Source: an uncultured Alphaproteobacteria bacterium
GTDB lineage: Bacteria > Pseudomonadota > Alphaproteobacteria > HIMB59 > GCA-002718135
Direction of reading: 5' to 3'
Length of the DNA stretch: 61,098 nucleotides
NCBI GenBank assembly: GCA_902512325.1
Contig: CABXIT010000004.1
Coordinates: 1-61,098 of the forward strand
Each line of letters starts with the position of its first letter. Positions within the stretch are counted from its first letter, which is position 1. The notes under the pieces are model-generated. The model ran no database searches. It saw only the letters and a list, made by a program, of their open reading frames with translations, and was not told the origin of the DNA. Both the position numbers and the translations under genes were made by a program. Positions 33,714 to 42,891 of this stretch are shown piece by piece.

Positions 33714-34797
33714 TTTTAACCTTTTTTCTAATTTTTTTTGATTTGCTTATAGATTTAATCATAATTTTTTGAAATGCGCGAACACTATTTTCCCAATAAG
33801 GGGACAATAATCCACCTTTTTTAGATACGGGGGATGATCTGCCTAATTGAAGTCTTTCGCATATTTCATGATCTTCTTTATGAACTTTCCACCAAAGATC
33901 CTTTACAGCTTTAATTTGATTTTTTGTAAGATTATTACCTTCAGTTGTGTAAATAATTCTTTTTTGATGAGTAATACCAGGTTCGACTGGTAGATTCAAA
34001 TGAACACCTATTTGTCCAGGGTAATATGTCCCGATAATAAAATTTGGAAATAAAGATAAATATTTAGAACTTACTGCCAAGCTGTCTGCAGAAGTGTCCT
34101 CATTTTTTAAATCAACAGCACTTCCATAACACCTTCCATCAACTAAAGTATAATGATCTTTAAGAGGTTGACTTGTAGTTGTTTTATGGACAAATTGAAC
34201 ATGATAAGGTTCTATAAAATTTTCAATTAAAAATTTCCAATTTGTGTAAATTTTTCCAAAATCTAATGTTGCCACTTGTTTTATTTTTTTTAAATCAAAA
34301 TCTTTAAGCTGTTTAATTAATGGTGAGGCATATTTTTCAAACGGTAATGCATTGTTGTTTAAATTGATAAAAATCCAATCATTCCAGATTTTAATTCTTA
34401 TAGATTTTAATCCATTATTTTCATTTTTAAAACCTTTTGGATTATGATTATTAGTTCCTCCAAAATGAGGTGCTCTAATCAAATTACCATTTAAGTCATA
34501 TAGCCAGGCATGATATGGACAACTTATATATTTTCCAAGATTTTTATTTTCATCAACTAATTTTAAACATCGATGACTACATACATTATGGAAGGCGACA
34601 ATTTCATTCTTACTATTTTTTAAAATAAGAATTGGTTGATTGGCAATAGTTAGGGTGACAGCATCTCCAACAGATTTTAGTTCATGAGCAAAACCAACAA
34701 ACATCCAATTATCAGAAAATACTGTTTCGCCTTCTTTTATCCAAAAATCATTATCAGTATAAGATTCTGATGGAAGTCCTCTAAAAATAGTGCTCAA
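33703..34797 (-). CDS. Rieske non-haem iron oxygenase, quaternary-amine (choline monooxygenase/betaine demethylase) type
   Basis: 364 residues. The Rieske cluster motif is C73-S-H75 with C93-P-Y-H96. The mononuclear iron site has ENFIEPYHVQFVH with two His, and an Asp later in HKEDHEI. The E in NFIEPYH takes the place of the Asp bridging residue common in ring-hydroxylating dioxygenases, as in choline monooxygenase, GbcA and CntA. It would hydroxylate an N-methyl or N-alkyl carbon of a quaternary or tertiary amine, releasing an aldehyde. No reductase gene is next to it, so electrons must come from elsewhere. It heads the reverse-strand ligase cluster. Confidence 0.85.
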   Translation of the reverse strand: MSTIFRGLPSESYTDNDFWIKEGETVFSDNWMFVGFAHELKSVGDAVTLTIANQPILILKNSKNEIVAFHNVCSHRCLKLVDENKNLGKYISCPYHAWLYDLNGNLIRAPHFGGTNNHNPKGFKNENNGLKSIRIKIWNDWIFINLNNNALPFEKYASPLIKQLKDFDLKKIKQVATLDFGKIYTNWKFLIENFIEPYHVQFVHKTTTSQPLKDHYTLVDGRCYGSAVDLKNEDTSADSLAVSSKYLSLFPNFIIGTYYPGQIGVHLNLPVEPGITHQKRIIYTTEGNNLTKNQIKAVKDLWWKVHKEDHEICERLQLGRSSPVSKKGGLLSPYWENSVRAFQKIMIKSISKSKKIRKKVKNDR

Positions 34798-35009
34798 TTT
34801 AGTCTCAAATGTTAAAAAATTTCTATAATTAATTATGAAAATCTTATCATTATCAACAAAAAAAAACTATAAAATTAATGCATTTACTAAAAAGTTCTGC
34901 TGATTACAATTTAACTTTCTCCACATTTACTCATGCAGTTAAAATATTAATGAATGCCATAATAAGCATTTTGAACTATAAAAAATAAATTTTAAAATAT
35001 AAAAAACAT

Positions 35010-36104
35010 ATGACTAGAGCTGAAATAGATAAGAATAATTGCTTGGCTATTTATGAAGATCAATTTAACAATTATCATTTACATCCTTTATGGCTACGTG
35101 AGAGAGTAACTGAGCCCGAGTTTTTGGATAGTAATAATTATCAAAGGCTATATGAGCCATCTTTAATAACCCAAAATATAACAATTAAAAATTTTTCTAT
35201 AGACAAAGAAATTTTAAAAATAAAGTTCTCTGATGGTGTGGAAGGATCATTTTTGTTAAATGAATTATTAAGCGAATTAAAGCAAAAGGATATAATTCCT
35301 GAAAAAAAACCTTGGAAAAATGAATTTGAAAATTTACCGATTTATGATTTTAAATCCTTAAATGAAGCTAAATTTTTTCTAAATTTACTTTCTGATTTTC
35401 AAGAATTAGGTTTTGTAATAGTTAAAAATACATCAGCAGAAGAGGGGACTGTTTTAAAATTTGCTGAAATTTTTGGACCCGTTAGAACAACAAATTTTGG
35501 TAAACATTTTGATGTGGTGTCAAAACCAAAACCTAATGATTTAGCTTATACAAGTTTAGGCATTAAGGCTCACACAGATAACCCTTATAGAAAACCTATG
35601 CCAGGAATTCAAATATTGCATTGCATATCTAATGAGGCGAAAGGTGGTGATTCTTCTTTAGTTGACGGGTATGCAGTTGCTGAATATTTAAAGATAAACG
35701 AGCCAGAAATGTTTGAAATTTTAACAACTACAAATGTATTATTTAAATTTGTTGATAAGGATATTATTCTTGAAAATTATGGTAAGTTGATTGAACTTGA
35801 TCATAATGGAAAATATTTACAAAGTAGGTTTAGTGGCAGACTCGATTATGTTCCATATTTAAAACCATCACAGTTAGAAAAATTTTATGCAGCTCGAAAA
35901 AAATTGTTTCATTTATATGAATCAGAAGAGTTTGAGTTAAACTTTCGTTTAAATAGCGGTATGCTAATGATGTTTGATAATATTCGAGTTTTGCATGGCA
36001 GAACTGAATATGATGTTAATACTGGCTTTAGACATCTTCAAGGTTGTTATATTGATCATGACTCAACAGAAGGCAAGTTAAGAAGGTTAAAGTCTAATTT
36101 GTAA
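35010..36104 (+). CDS. 2-oxoglutarate-dependent gamma-butyrobetaine hydroxylase-like dioxygenase
   Basis: 364 residues. An N-terminal domain of about 90 residues (HPLWLRER opening) is like that of gamma-butyrobetaine and trimethyllysine hydroxylases but lacks their zinc-binding cysteines. The TauD-type catalytic domain has His188 and Asp190 in AHTDNPYRKP, a distal His in VLHGRTEY, and an Arg in GFRHLQG for 2-oxoglutarate. It hydroxylates a betaine-like compound with Fe(II), oxygen and 2-oxoglutarate. It is divergent from the Rieske gene over 212 AT-rich bases and convergent with the M24 peptidase (2 bases). Proximity to the Rieske oxygenase suggests that both act on carnitine-type compounds. 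Confidence 0.83.
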   Translation: MTRAEIDKNNCLAIYEDQFNNYHLHPLWLRERVTEPEFLDSNNYQRLYEPSLITQNITIKNFSIDKEILKIKFSDGVEGSFLLNELLSELKQKDIIPEKKPWKNEFENLPIYDFKSLNEAKFFLNLLSDFQELGFVIVKNTSAEEGTVLKFAEIFGPVRTTNFGKHFDVVSKPKPNDLAYTSLGIKAHTDNPYRKPMPGIQILHCISNEAKGGDSSLVDGYAVAEYLKINEPEMFEILTTTNVLFKFVDKDIILENYGKLIELDHNGKYLQSRFSGRLDYVPYLKPSQLEKFYAARKKLFHLYESEEFELNFRLNSGMLMMFDNIRVLHGRTEYDVNTGFRHLQGCYIDHDSTEGKLRRLKSNL

Positions 36105-36106
36105 AT

Positions 36107-37279
36107 TTATTTTATTACTGGAATTTCTTTTGGGGCTCTTTTAGTAATTAATTCAGCTCCATCTTTATTAATTACAATATTCTCTTCATGAACAATCATT
36201 TTTCCAGGATCATATTCCAATCCAGGCTCAATAGTTAGAACCATATTTTCTTTTATTACTGTTTTATCTTCAGCTCGATGTGAGGGTGGTTCAGTTAATT
36301 GTAACCCAAGTCCATGTCCTAATCTACCTACATTATTTCCTGTAACACCCACTTCACAAATAACTTTATTCATTGCATTAAATACATCATAAGTAGTAGC
36401 TCCTGGAATTGCAGCATTGATTCCTACTTCTGTAGCTTGCCATAAAACTTCATATACTTTTTCTACTTCACTACTAACTTTTCCAAATGCAAAATTTCTA
36501 TCAAAATCACAAAAATATCCATCATATGTAGAACCAGTATCTATAAAAAGAATATCTCCATCATTTAATGTGCGATTTGTCGGTCCACAAACAATTTGTG
36601 ATACACCTCCTACATCAGATATACCTGGCATAAACGGAACACTGTCAGCCCCTCTGTTAAGTATATCAATTTTTAATTTATTAACTGCTTCTCTTTCAGT
36701 ATCTCCTATAGAAAGCTTTGATGGTAGAGAATTATAAGCATCACTTGCAATTGAACAAATAAATTTGATTCTTTTAATTTCTTCTTCTGTTTTAATCATT
36801 CGGATATCCCAAATCGCATCTGAGCCATCAATAAGATTTGTATTAACTGTTTCCTTTAATTTAAAAAGATCTCTAATAGGCATCCTTATGGTCATTTCTT
36901 TCCCGAACTCTGCTCCAATTTGACCAAAAGTTTTGTTAATATTTTCTAAAGTTGATTTTAATAAAGTAACGCCCTCATCTTCAGGACGAGGTGAGGGCCA
37001 GGATTTGATTTCATCTAGCCAAGTCTTTTGAAATTCAGACTCACCAATTTCTGGAACAATTGCAATTGGTTTTCCTGATAGAGGAACTACAACAAACCAA
37101 GGTCGTGTTGGGCTTTCCCAAAATTGAGAGTCATATCCAGTAAAGTATCTAATATTCTGAGGGGTAGTTAATAAGAGAGCATCAAACTGATAATTATGCA
37201 TGATTTTTTGAGCTTGAATTAGGCGTTTTTCAAATTCTGTATTTGAAAAACCTCTGTCATTATTGATTTTAGTATTCAT
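36107..37279 (-). CDS. M24-family metallopeptidase (Xaa-Pro dipeptidase/creatinase-like)
   Basis: 390 residues. An N-terminal creatinase-type domain (RGFSNTEFEKRL, LTTPQNIRYFTGYDS) precedes the pita-bread catalytic domain. The five metal ligands of M24 peptidases are all present: two Asp in FIDTGSTYDGYFCDFDR, His in GHGLGLQL, Glu in TIEPGLE and Glu in HEENIVI. It could therefore be an active dinuclear metal peptidase or amidohydrolase such as Xaa-Pro dipeptidase, creatinase or ectoine hydrolase. SPTRPWF near residue 58 is a feature of one such subgroup. It lies 3 bases after the aldehyde dehydrogenase gene on the same strand. The substrate is unresolved. Confidence 0.82.
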   Translation of the reverse strand: MNTKINNDRGFSNTEFEKRLIQAQKIMHNYQFDALLLTTPQNIRYFTGYDSQFWESPTRPWFVVVPLSGKPIAIVPEIGESEFQKTWLDEIKSWPSPRPEDEGVTLLKSTLENINKTFGQIGAEFGKEMTIRMPIRDLFKLKETVNTNLIDGSDAIWDIRMIKTEEEIKRIKFICSIASDAYNSLPSKLSIGDTEREAVNKLKIDILNRGADSVPFMPGISDVGGVSQIVCGPTNRTLNDGDILFIDTGSTYDGYFCDFDRNFAFGKVSSEVEKVYEVLWQATEVGINAAIPGATTYDVFNAMNKVICEVGVTGNNVGRLGHGLGLQLTEPPSHRAEDKTVIKENMVLTIEPGLEYDPGKMIVHEENIVINKDGAELITKRAPKEIPVIK

Positions 37280-37282
37280 TAG

Positions 37283-38755
37283 TTATCTAATATTAAATGG
37301 ATCACTTAAAGGTTCTGTTGAAGTGCTAATCCATGTAGTTTTTGTATTGGAATAATCTTTCATTACCTCTAATCCTGACTCTCTACCATACCCGCTATTT
37401 TTAAATCCACCAAATGGAGCAACTGGAGAAATTAATCGATACGTATTAACAAATACAATCCCTGCTTGAACGGCCTTTGAAACTCTCATTGCTATTCCAT
37501 TATTTTCAGTAAAGATTCCAGCAGCGAGTCCAAAACTATTATCATTCATTAATTTAATTGCATTTTCTTCATCTTTAAATCTCATTACAGATAAAACTGG
37601 ACCAAATAATTCATTCTCTGCAACAGGTAAATTATGATTAGCACACTCAATTATTGTAGGCTCAAAATAATACCCATTTTTGAATTCACTAACTTTATTT
37701 CCTCCAGTGATTATTTTTCCTCCTTGTTCTATTGTTTGTTTAATTTTTTCTTCAATATTTTGTAATTGATTTAAAGTAGCAAGGGGCCCCAGTTGAGTTG
37801 TAGTTGATAATGGGTCACCAATTTTAATTGCTTTAACTCTACTTTTTAATTCCTCTAAATACTTATGATAAATATCTTCTTGTAAATAAAGTCTCGAACC
37901 AGCAATACAACTTTGACCACTAGCTCCAAATATACTTGCCATAATTCCATTTATTGCGTTGTCTTTACGAGCATCTTTAAAAACGACTACTGGACTTTTT
38001 CCGCCAAGTTCTAGAGATATTTGCGATAAATTTTCTGCAGAGTTTCTAACAATATGTTTTGCTGTATGAACACCTCCCGTAAATGCTATTTTATTAATTT
38101 TTGGATGCGAAGTAAGCAACTTGCTACAAGTATCTGCAAAACCAGTTATTATATTTACGACACCTTTTGGTATTCCAACTTTATCAATAAGTTTAGCAAA
38201 TTCTAATAATGGAGTAGGGGCAATTTCTGATGCTTTAATAATAATAGTATTACCCATTGCTAAGGCTGGAGCAAGTTTGACTGCAGTGAGAAACATTTGC
38301 GAGTTCCAAGGTATTATCGCGGCAACGACTCCAACTGGAACTCTGGTGGTGAAAACATGCATATCTTCTTTATCAATTGGAAGTGTTGAACCTTCAATTT
38401 TATCAACTAATCCAGCATAGTAATAATAATATTCAGCGATATAATTTGCTTGAAATTTTGTTTCTTTAAATAATTTCCCAGTGTCTTTTGTTTCAATCGT
38501 CCCAAGTAATTCAGCTTTCTCTTTAAGTTGATCTCCAATTGCTCTTAAATAGTTTGCTCTTTTACTAGGAAGAATTTTTGACCATTCTCCATAAAAAGCA
38601 TTATGTGCTGCTTCTACAGCTGTGTTTACTTCATATTCTTCAGCGAGTGAAATTTCTGCAAATTCCTTTTCAGTTGATGGATCAATAGACTTAAAAGTTT
38701 TACCTGATTTAGATTCCGTAAATTCTCCGTTGATATAATTTTTAAATTTTTGCAT
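37283..38755 (-). CDS. NAD(P)-dependent aldehyde dehydrogenase
   Basis: 490 residues, typical length. The catalytic Cys is in GQSCIAGSRLY, the general-base Glu in SLELGGKSP and the cofactor motif in FTGGVHTAKHIV. The PWNSQMFL segment and C-terminal PFGGFKNSGYGRE are both characteristic of the betaine/gamma-aminobutyraldehyde group. It would oxidise an aldehyde made by the nearby oxygenases or by the sugar locus. The gene overlaps galactokinase by one base upstream and leads into the M24 peptidase, forming one reverse-strand operon whose members have no obvious shared pathway. Confidence 0.9.
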   Translation of the reverse strand: MQKFKNYINGEFTESKSGKTFKSIDPSTEKEFAEISLAEEYEVNTAVEAAHNAFYGEWSKILPSKRANYLRAIGDQLKEKAELLGTIETKDTGKLFKETKFQANYIAEYYYYYAGLVDKIEGSTLPIDKEDMHVFTTRVPVGVVAAIIPWNSQMFLTAVKLAPALAMGNTIIIKASEIAPTPLLEFAKLIDKVGIPKGVVNIITGFADTCSKLLTSHPKINKIAFTGGVHTAKHIVRNSAENLSQISLELGGKSPVVVFKDARKDNAINGIMASIFGASGQSCIAGSRLYLQEDIYHKYLEELKSRVKAIKIGDPLSTTTQLGPLATLNQLQNIEEKIKQTIEQGGKIITGGNKVSEFKNGYYFEPTIIECANHNLPVAENELFGPVLSVMRFKDEENAIKLMNDNSFGLAAGIFTENNGIAMRVSKAVQAGIVFVNTYRLISPVAPFGGFKNSGYGRESGLEVMKDYSNTKTTWISTSTEPLSDPFNIR

Positions 38756-39822
38756 TAAACCTCAAATATATTTTTATTATCATAATATTTGTTCATATTT
38801 GTTTGCCATTCATAATAGTTATTTTTATGTATTAGCGACACTGTAAATCCCCCAAATCCTCCTCCGGTTAATCTTGCGCCCTCTGCCCCAGATATTTTTG
38901 ATCTTTCAACAATCAAATCAACATCTTCAGTTGAGGCTTCAAAATCTTTAGCATATGATTGATGGCTTTCATTCATTAACTTTCCAAATGATTTAATATC
39001 TTTATTTAATATATATTTCTTTGCTTCTAGGACCCTAGCATTTTCAGTAATAACATGTCTTGCTCTTTTTAAAATTAATTCATCATTTATTTTATTTTCA
39101 TCAAATTGTTCAGGTTTAATTGAACCTAAATATTCTGTACCAAGATATTCTTCAGCTTTCTTAAGTTGGTTATACCTTTCATTATATGCACTATCTCTAA
39201 GGTTTCTTTGTACCGCAGAGTCAACTAAGCAAAAAACCCAATTATCTGGAAGGTCTATCAATTCAAATTTCAAACTTAAACAATCTAAGAAGAAAGCCTT
39301 TTTATGAATGCCAATTGAAGAAACCATTTGATCCATGATACCTCCTGAAACACCTATATAATCACGTTCAACTTTTTGCGCTAAGATTGCAATGTGTTTT
39401 TCTGTGTATTCAGTTTTAAAAAAACTATTTAATGCTTTTAAAATAGCAACGCAAAGAGCTGATGATGATGAAATACCACGGCCCATTGGAATAGTTGAGG
39501 ATATAAAAATATTTAAATGAGTATTAGGTATGTCTTTATTCTCATCGTAAAATACAAATAAACAACCTTTTACATAATCAGCCCATTCATTATTTTTTGA
39601 CTTAATAAAGTCAATAAAATTCATTTGTTCATTAAAATATTCAGAATAAACTTGATATTTTTTATTCTCATTTTTCGAAATTTTAATAGTTGTTTTGAAA
39701 TTCAGCAGAGATGGTAAAACATACCCCCCCGTATAATCAGTATGTTCGCCAATTAAATTTACTCTTGCATGAGCGCTGTTAACAACTGAAAAATCAGTAT
39801 GAAATATATCTTTAAAATCCAT
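38755..39822 (-). CDS. Galactokinase-family sugar kinase (GHMP)
   Basis: 355 residues. The galactokinase signature is clear: ARVNLIGEHTDYTGGYVLP near residue 20, the GHMP ATP motif PMGRGISSSSALC near residue 112, and the C-terminal GARLTGGGFGGFTVSL. It would phosphorylate C1 of galactose or N-acetylgalactosamine. No other Leloir-pathway gene is in view. Its divergent partner is a GH20 hexosaminidase (28 bases between starts), so N-acetyl-hexosamine is a reasonable alternative substrate. It is followed by an aldehyde dehydrogenase overlapping by one base. Confidence 0.88.
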   Translation of the reverse strand: MDFKDIFHTDFSVVNSAHARVNLIGEHTDYTGGYVLPSLLNFKTTIKISKNENKKYQVYSEYFNEQMNFIDFIKSKNNEWADYVKGCLFVFYDENKDIPNTHLNIFISSTIPMGRGISSSSALCVAILKALNSFFKTEYTEKHIAILAQKVERDYIGVSGGIMDQMVSSIGIHKKAFFLDCLSLKFELIDLPDNWVFCLVDSAVQRNLRDSAYNERYNQLKKAEEYLGTEYLGSIKPEQFDENKINDELILKRARHVITENARVLEAKKYILNKDIKSFGKLMNESHQSYAKDFEASTEDVDLIVERSKISGAEGARLTGGGFGGFTVSLIHKNNYYEWQTNMNKYYDNKNIFEV

Positions 39823-39850
39823 GATAAACTAAATATATAAATTATTGATA

Positions 39851-41713
39851 ATGGAAATACACTTAATTTTTACTAAAAATAATAAATTAAAAATCTCTAT
39901 TTTAAATAATCAATATCGTCATGGTGATTTTAAAATTTGTTTTTCTCTTGTTTATTCTATTCAAGAAATTAATGGTGGAATAATTTCAAAAAAAGTTGGC
40001 AGATATTATGAAATTCATTCTGAAAAAGATGAAGTAATTTTTACACTACAGGAACCAAGGATAGGCTCTTATAATCTCTCATGCGGTCCTGAGGGATTAT
40101 TTGTTTTAGGAAAAAATAATCAAATTATTGAGTGTAAAATTACTTCTCTTGAATTTGAAAACCCTATACCTCAAATTTCATATTCTAAGGACCAGGATAA
40201 TATATTTGATCCAGTAATCCCGCTTCCTAATATTTTAAAATTAGAAAAAGAAACTATTCATATTAAAAATTTAGATTTTAAAATTTCTCTTGAAGAAAAA
40301 GATTTTTTTAAAAATTTTGATAATTTATTAAAAATATCCGATATAAAATTTAATGCATCAACAGGACATCCTATATTTTTTAAAAAACAAAACTTAAGAC
40401 CTGAAGAATATAAAATTAACATTAAGAAAGATTCAATTTTGATTGAGTATTCTGATTATGGAGGAAAGTTTTATTCAATAATAACTCTGATACAACTTAT
40501 AAATTATTATAATACAAATTTACCTCTTGGGACAATTGAAGACAGACCATCATTAAATTGGAGAGGTATGCATTTAGATTGTGCAAGACAATTTTATACA
40601 ATTGACGAAATAAAAAGACTTATGAACTATATGTGCTTTTTTAAACTAAATCGTTTCCATTGGCATTTAACAGATAATGAAGCTTGGAGAGTTGAATTAG
40701 ATTGTTATCCGAATTTAACCAAAGTAGGTGCTTTCAGAGGTTATGATCATACCATTCCACCTTTTTATGGAACTGGTTATAGTAAAACTGGGGGTTATTA
40801 TTCCCGCAGTCAAATCAATGAGTTAATTGAGTTTGCAAGACAAAGAAATATTGAAATCATGCCTGAGATTGATTTACCAGCACACTCTTGGACATTGCTT
40901 CAAGTTATGCCCGAGTTAAGAGACTCAAGCTCTAATATTATCTCAGAAGATGTTGGTAATTATACTGATAATACAATTAATCCTGCAGTAGAGGAGACAA
41001 ATATTTTTTTAAAAAATATTTTGGAAGAATTAAGTGAAATTTTTTCATTTAACATAATTCATGTTGGGGTTGATGAAAGACCAAAAGAATCATGGGAAGG
41101 ATCACCCAAAGTAATTGAATATATGAAAAAAAACAACATTGAGTCGTATGATGAATTGCAAGATGATTATATGAATAATATCATTAATATTTTAAAAAAT
41201 TCAAATAAGCTTACAGCAGCTTGGAACGAGGCTGCACTACCCCCTCATAATAATATAGGCTCTGCTGGTAGCGCAGGAAAAGTTGATAAAAATTGCATTA
41301 TCTTTGCTTGGGAGCATCCTGATGTTGGATTAATGTCTGCAAAAAAAGGCTTTAAAACAGTTCTTTGCCCAGGCCATAAAACATATTTTGATATGGCTTA
41401 CAATGATTCTACTTATGAAAGAGGAATTTGTTGGGCTGCCACAATAGAAGTCAAGGAAGTTTTTGATTGGAAGCCTCTTGAAGATTATGAAAGTGATGTT
41501 TTAAAAAATGTATTAGGTATTCAGGGTCAACTTTGGTCAGAAACAATAACAAATAAAGATTATTTTGATAAAATGATTAACCCCCGTCTCGCTGCACTGG
41601 CAGAAATAGCTTGGTGTACAAAAGCAAAAAGATCATGGTCTCAATTTAGATCATCATTAATAAATAATTTAGAATATTTATCAAAATTGGGGTGGAAGTT
41701 TCATAATTTTTAG
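39851..41713 (+). CDS. GH20 beta-N-acetylhexosaminidase
   Basis: 620 residues from the ATG at 39851. A TTG six bases earlier is less likely. The C-terminal (alpha/beta)8 barrel begins about residue 225 with WRGMHLDCARQFYTIDEI, followed by NRFHWHLTDNEAWR, the PEIDLPAHSW segment and the catalytic pair Asp408-Glu409 in HVGVDERPKESW. The first 220 residues form the usual beta-rich N-terminal domain. I see no signal peptide, so it probably acts in the cytoplasm on imported oligosaccharides. It releases N-acetylglucosamine or N-acetylgalactosamine. It starts the transport/catabolism operon and is divergent from a galactokinase. Confidence 0.9.
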   Translation: MEIHLIFTKNNKLKISILNNQYRHGDFKICFSLVYSIQEINGGIISKKVGRYYEIHSEKDEVIFTLQEPRIGSYNLSCGPEGLFVLGKNNQIIECKITSLEFENPIPQISYSKDQDNIFDPVIPLPNILKLEKETIHIKNLDFKISLEEKDFFKNFDNLLKISDIKFNASTGHPIFFKKQNLRPEEYKINIKKDSILIEYSDYGGKFYSIITLIQLINYYNTNLPLGTIEDRPSLNWRGMHLDCARQFYTIDEIKRLMNYMCFFKLNRFHWHLTDNEAWRVELDCYPNLTKVGAFRGYDHTIPPFYGTGYSKTGGYYSRSQINELIEFARQRNIEIMPEIDLPAHSWTLLQVMPELRDSSSNIISEDVGNYTDNTINPAVEETNIFLKNILEELSEIFSFNIIHVGVDERPKESWEGSPKVIEYMKKNNIESYDELQDDYMNNIINILKNSNKLTAAWNEAALPPHNNIGSAGSAGKVDKNCIIFAWEHPDVGLMSAKKGFKTVLCPGHKTYFDMAYNDSTYERGICWAATIEVKEVFDWKPLEDYESDVLKNVLGIQGQLWSETITNKDYFDKMINPRLAALAEIAWCTKAKRSWSQFRSSLINNLEYLSKLGWKFHNF

Positions 41714-41742
41714 TATTATGATTGTTAGTTTAGGATGATAAA

Positions 41743-42891
41743 ATGAAAATTGGAGCAGTAGGACTAGGAAACAGAATAGCACACGTATATCATGAATTAT
41801 TCCAAATTAATAAAGATGCAGAATTAATTGCTTACGTTGATCCTCTACCAATAGGTAAGGAGTATGCAGAAAAGAATAATTTTTTTCCTACAAAAGAATA
41901 TTCCACATTAAATGAAATGTTATCTAATGAAAAATTAGACCTTTTAATGATAGGATCCCCAAACCATCTTCATCTAGAGCATATAAAAATTGGACTTAAA
42001 TCAGGTATTAAGATTTTTGCTGAAAAACCAATTGTCGTTAATGAAAATCAATCTTTTGAATTAGCAAAGCTGTTAGGAGAGTTTGGTCATGATCAAGTCT
42101 TAGTAGGTTTAGTTTTAAGATATTCCCAGCATGCAAGATCAGTTAGAGATTTAATAAATAATAATGTTTTGGGCAATATTGTTTCTATTGAAGCTTCAGA
42201 ACATATTATGCCATGGCATGGTGGTTTTTTTATGCGTAATTGGCGTCGAAAAGAAAAATTTTCTGGTGGATTCATGTTGGAAAAGTGTTGTCATGATATA
42301 GATTTTTATAACATGATAGCGGGATGTAGAGTTAAAAGAGTAGCAAGTTTTGGAGGCAGAAGTTCATTTATTCCTCAAAATAAACCAAAAGAAAACTTAG
42401 AAGAATTTTCAAAATATAATTTATTTGGATGGGAGTCAAAAGAAAAAGTATTTGATAGCGATGCCGATATTGTCGACCATCAAGTAGCAATAATTGAATA
42501 TGAAAATGGAGCAACTTTAGCTTTTCACACAAACATGCGCGTGCCCGATGAGTTTAGGCGCTTTGCTGTAATGGGAACAAATGGAATGGTAGAAGGTGAT
42601 TTTGTTCGTGGTTTTTTAAAAGCACATGATCAACAAAATAATATTATTTTAGATGAAGATTATGGTGCAGCTTTTGGAATGGTAAAAGGTCATTATGGTG
42701 CAGATAATCTTATGTTAAAAGATATTAACCAGCATTTAACTAATTCTGATAAAATAAATTTACCAGTAGGTGTTCAAGACTGTATTGAAGCAGGTGTTGT
42801 TGCGATGAAGTTAGATGAGTCAAGAAAGACAGGTAAAATAATTGATTTAACATCTACTTGGAATAGGTTAGACAAGGAAATGAGAAAGTAA
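41743..42891 (+). CDS. Gfo/Idh/MocA oxidoreductase of the amino-sugar locus
   Basis: 382 residues. The NAD(P) motif GLGNRIAHVYHE is near residue 7, EKPIVVNENQ near residue 94, and the C-terminal sheet contains the LEKCCHDIDFYNMI helix with His and Asp, corresponding to the catalytic H/D of the family. Cys pairs in KCCHD are uncommon. The family oxidises or reduces sugars and cyclitols. Between a hexosaminidase and the permeases, and alongside a later GMC oxidase, it suggests an oxidative route for an amino sugar or N-acetyl sugar. Its stop codon overlaps the start of the permease gene. Confidence 0.85.
   Translation: MKIGAVGLGNRIAHVYHELFQINKDAELIAYVDPLPIGKEYAEKNNFFPTKEYSTLNEMLSNEKLDLLMIGSPNHLHLEHIKIGLKSGIKIFAEKPIVVNENQSFELAKLLGEFGHDQVLVGLVLRYSQHARSVRDLINNNVLGNIVSIEASEHIMPWHGGFFMRNWRRKEKFSGGFMLEKCCHDIDFYNMIAGCRVKRVASFGGRSSFIPQNKPKENLEEFSKYNLFGWESKEKVFDSDADIVDHQVAIIEYENGATLAFHTNMRVPDEFRRFAVMGTNGMVEGDFVRGFLKAHDQQNNIILDEDYGAAFGMVKGHYGADNLMLKDINQHLTNSDKINLPVGVQDCIEAGVVAMKLDESRKTGKIIDLTSTWNRLDKEMRK

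Noticed and set aside
33703-34797. Rieske oxygenase as dimethylamine monooxygenase
   Set aside because: The known dimethylamine monooxygenase (DmmDABC) is not a Rieske protein, and no matching subunits are nearby. A Rieske substitute is possible but unsupported.
34953-34970. AATGC-N8-GCATT inverted repeat between the Rieske and hydroxylase genes
   Set aside because: Five-base arms in AT-rich DNA are expected by chance, and I found no second copy.
36107-37279. M24 enzyme as the DMSP lyase DddP
   Set aside because: DddP belongs to the M24 fold, but its distinctive N-terminal region and motifs, as I remember them, are not matched here. The standard M24 peptidase ligands are present instead.
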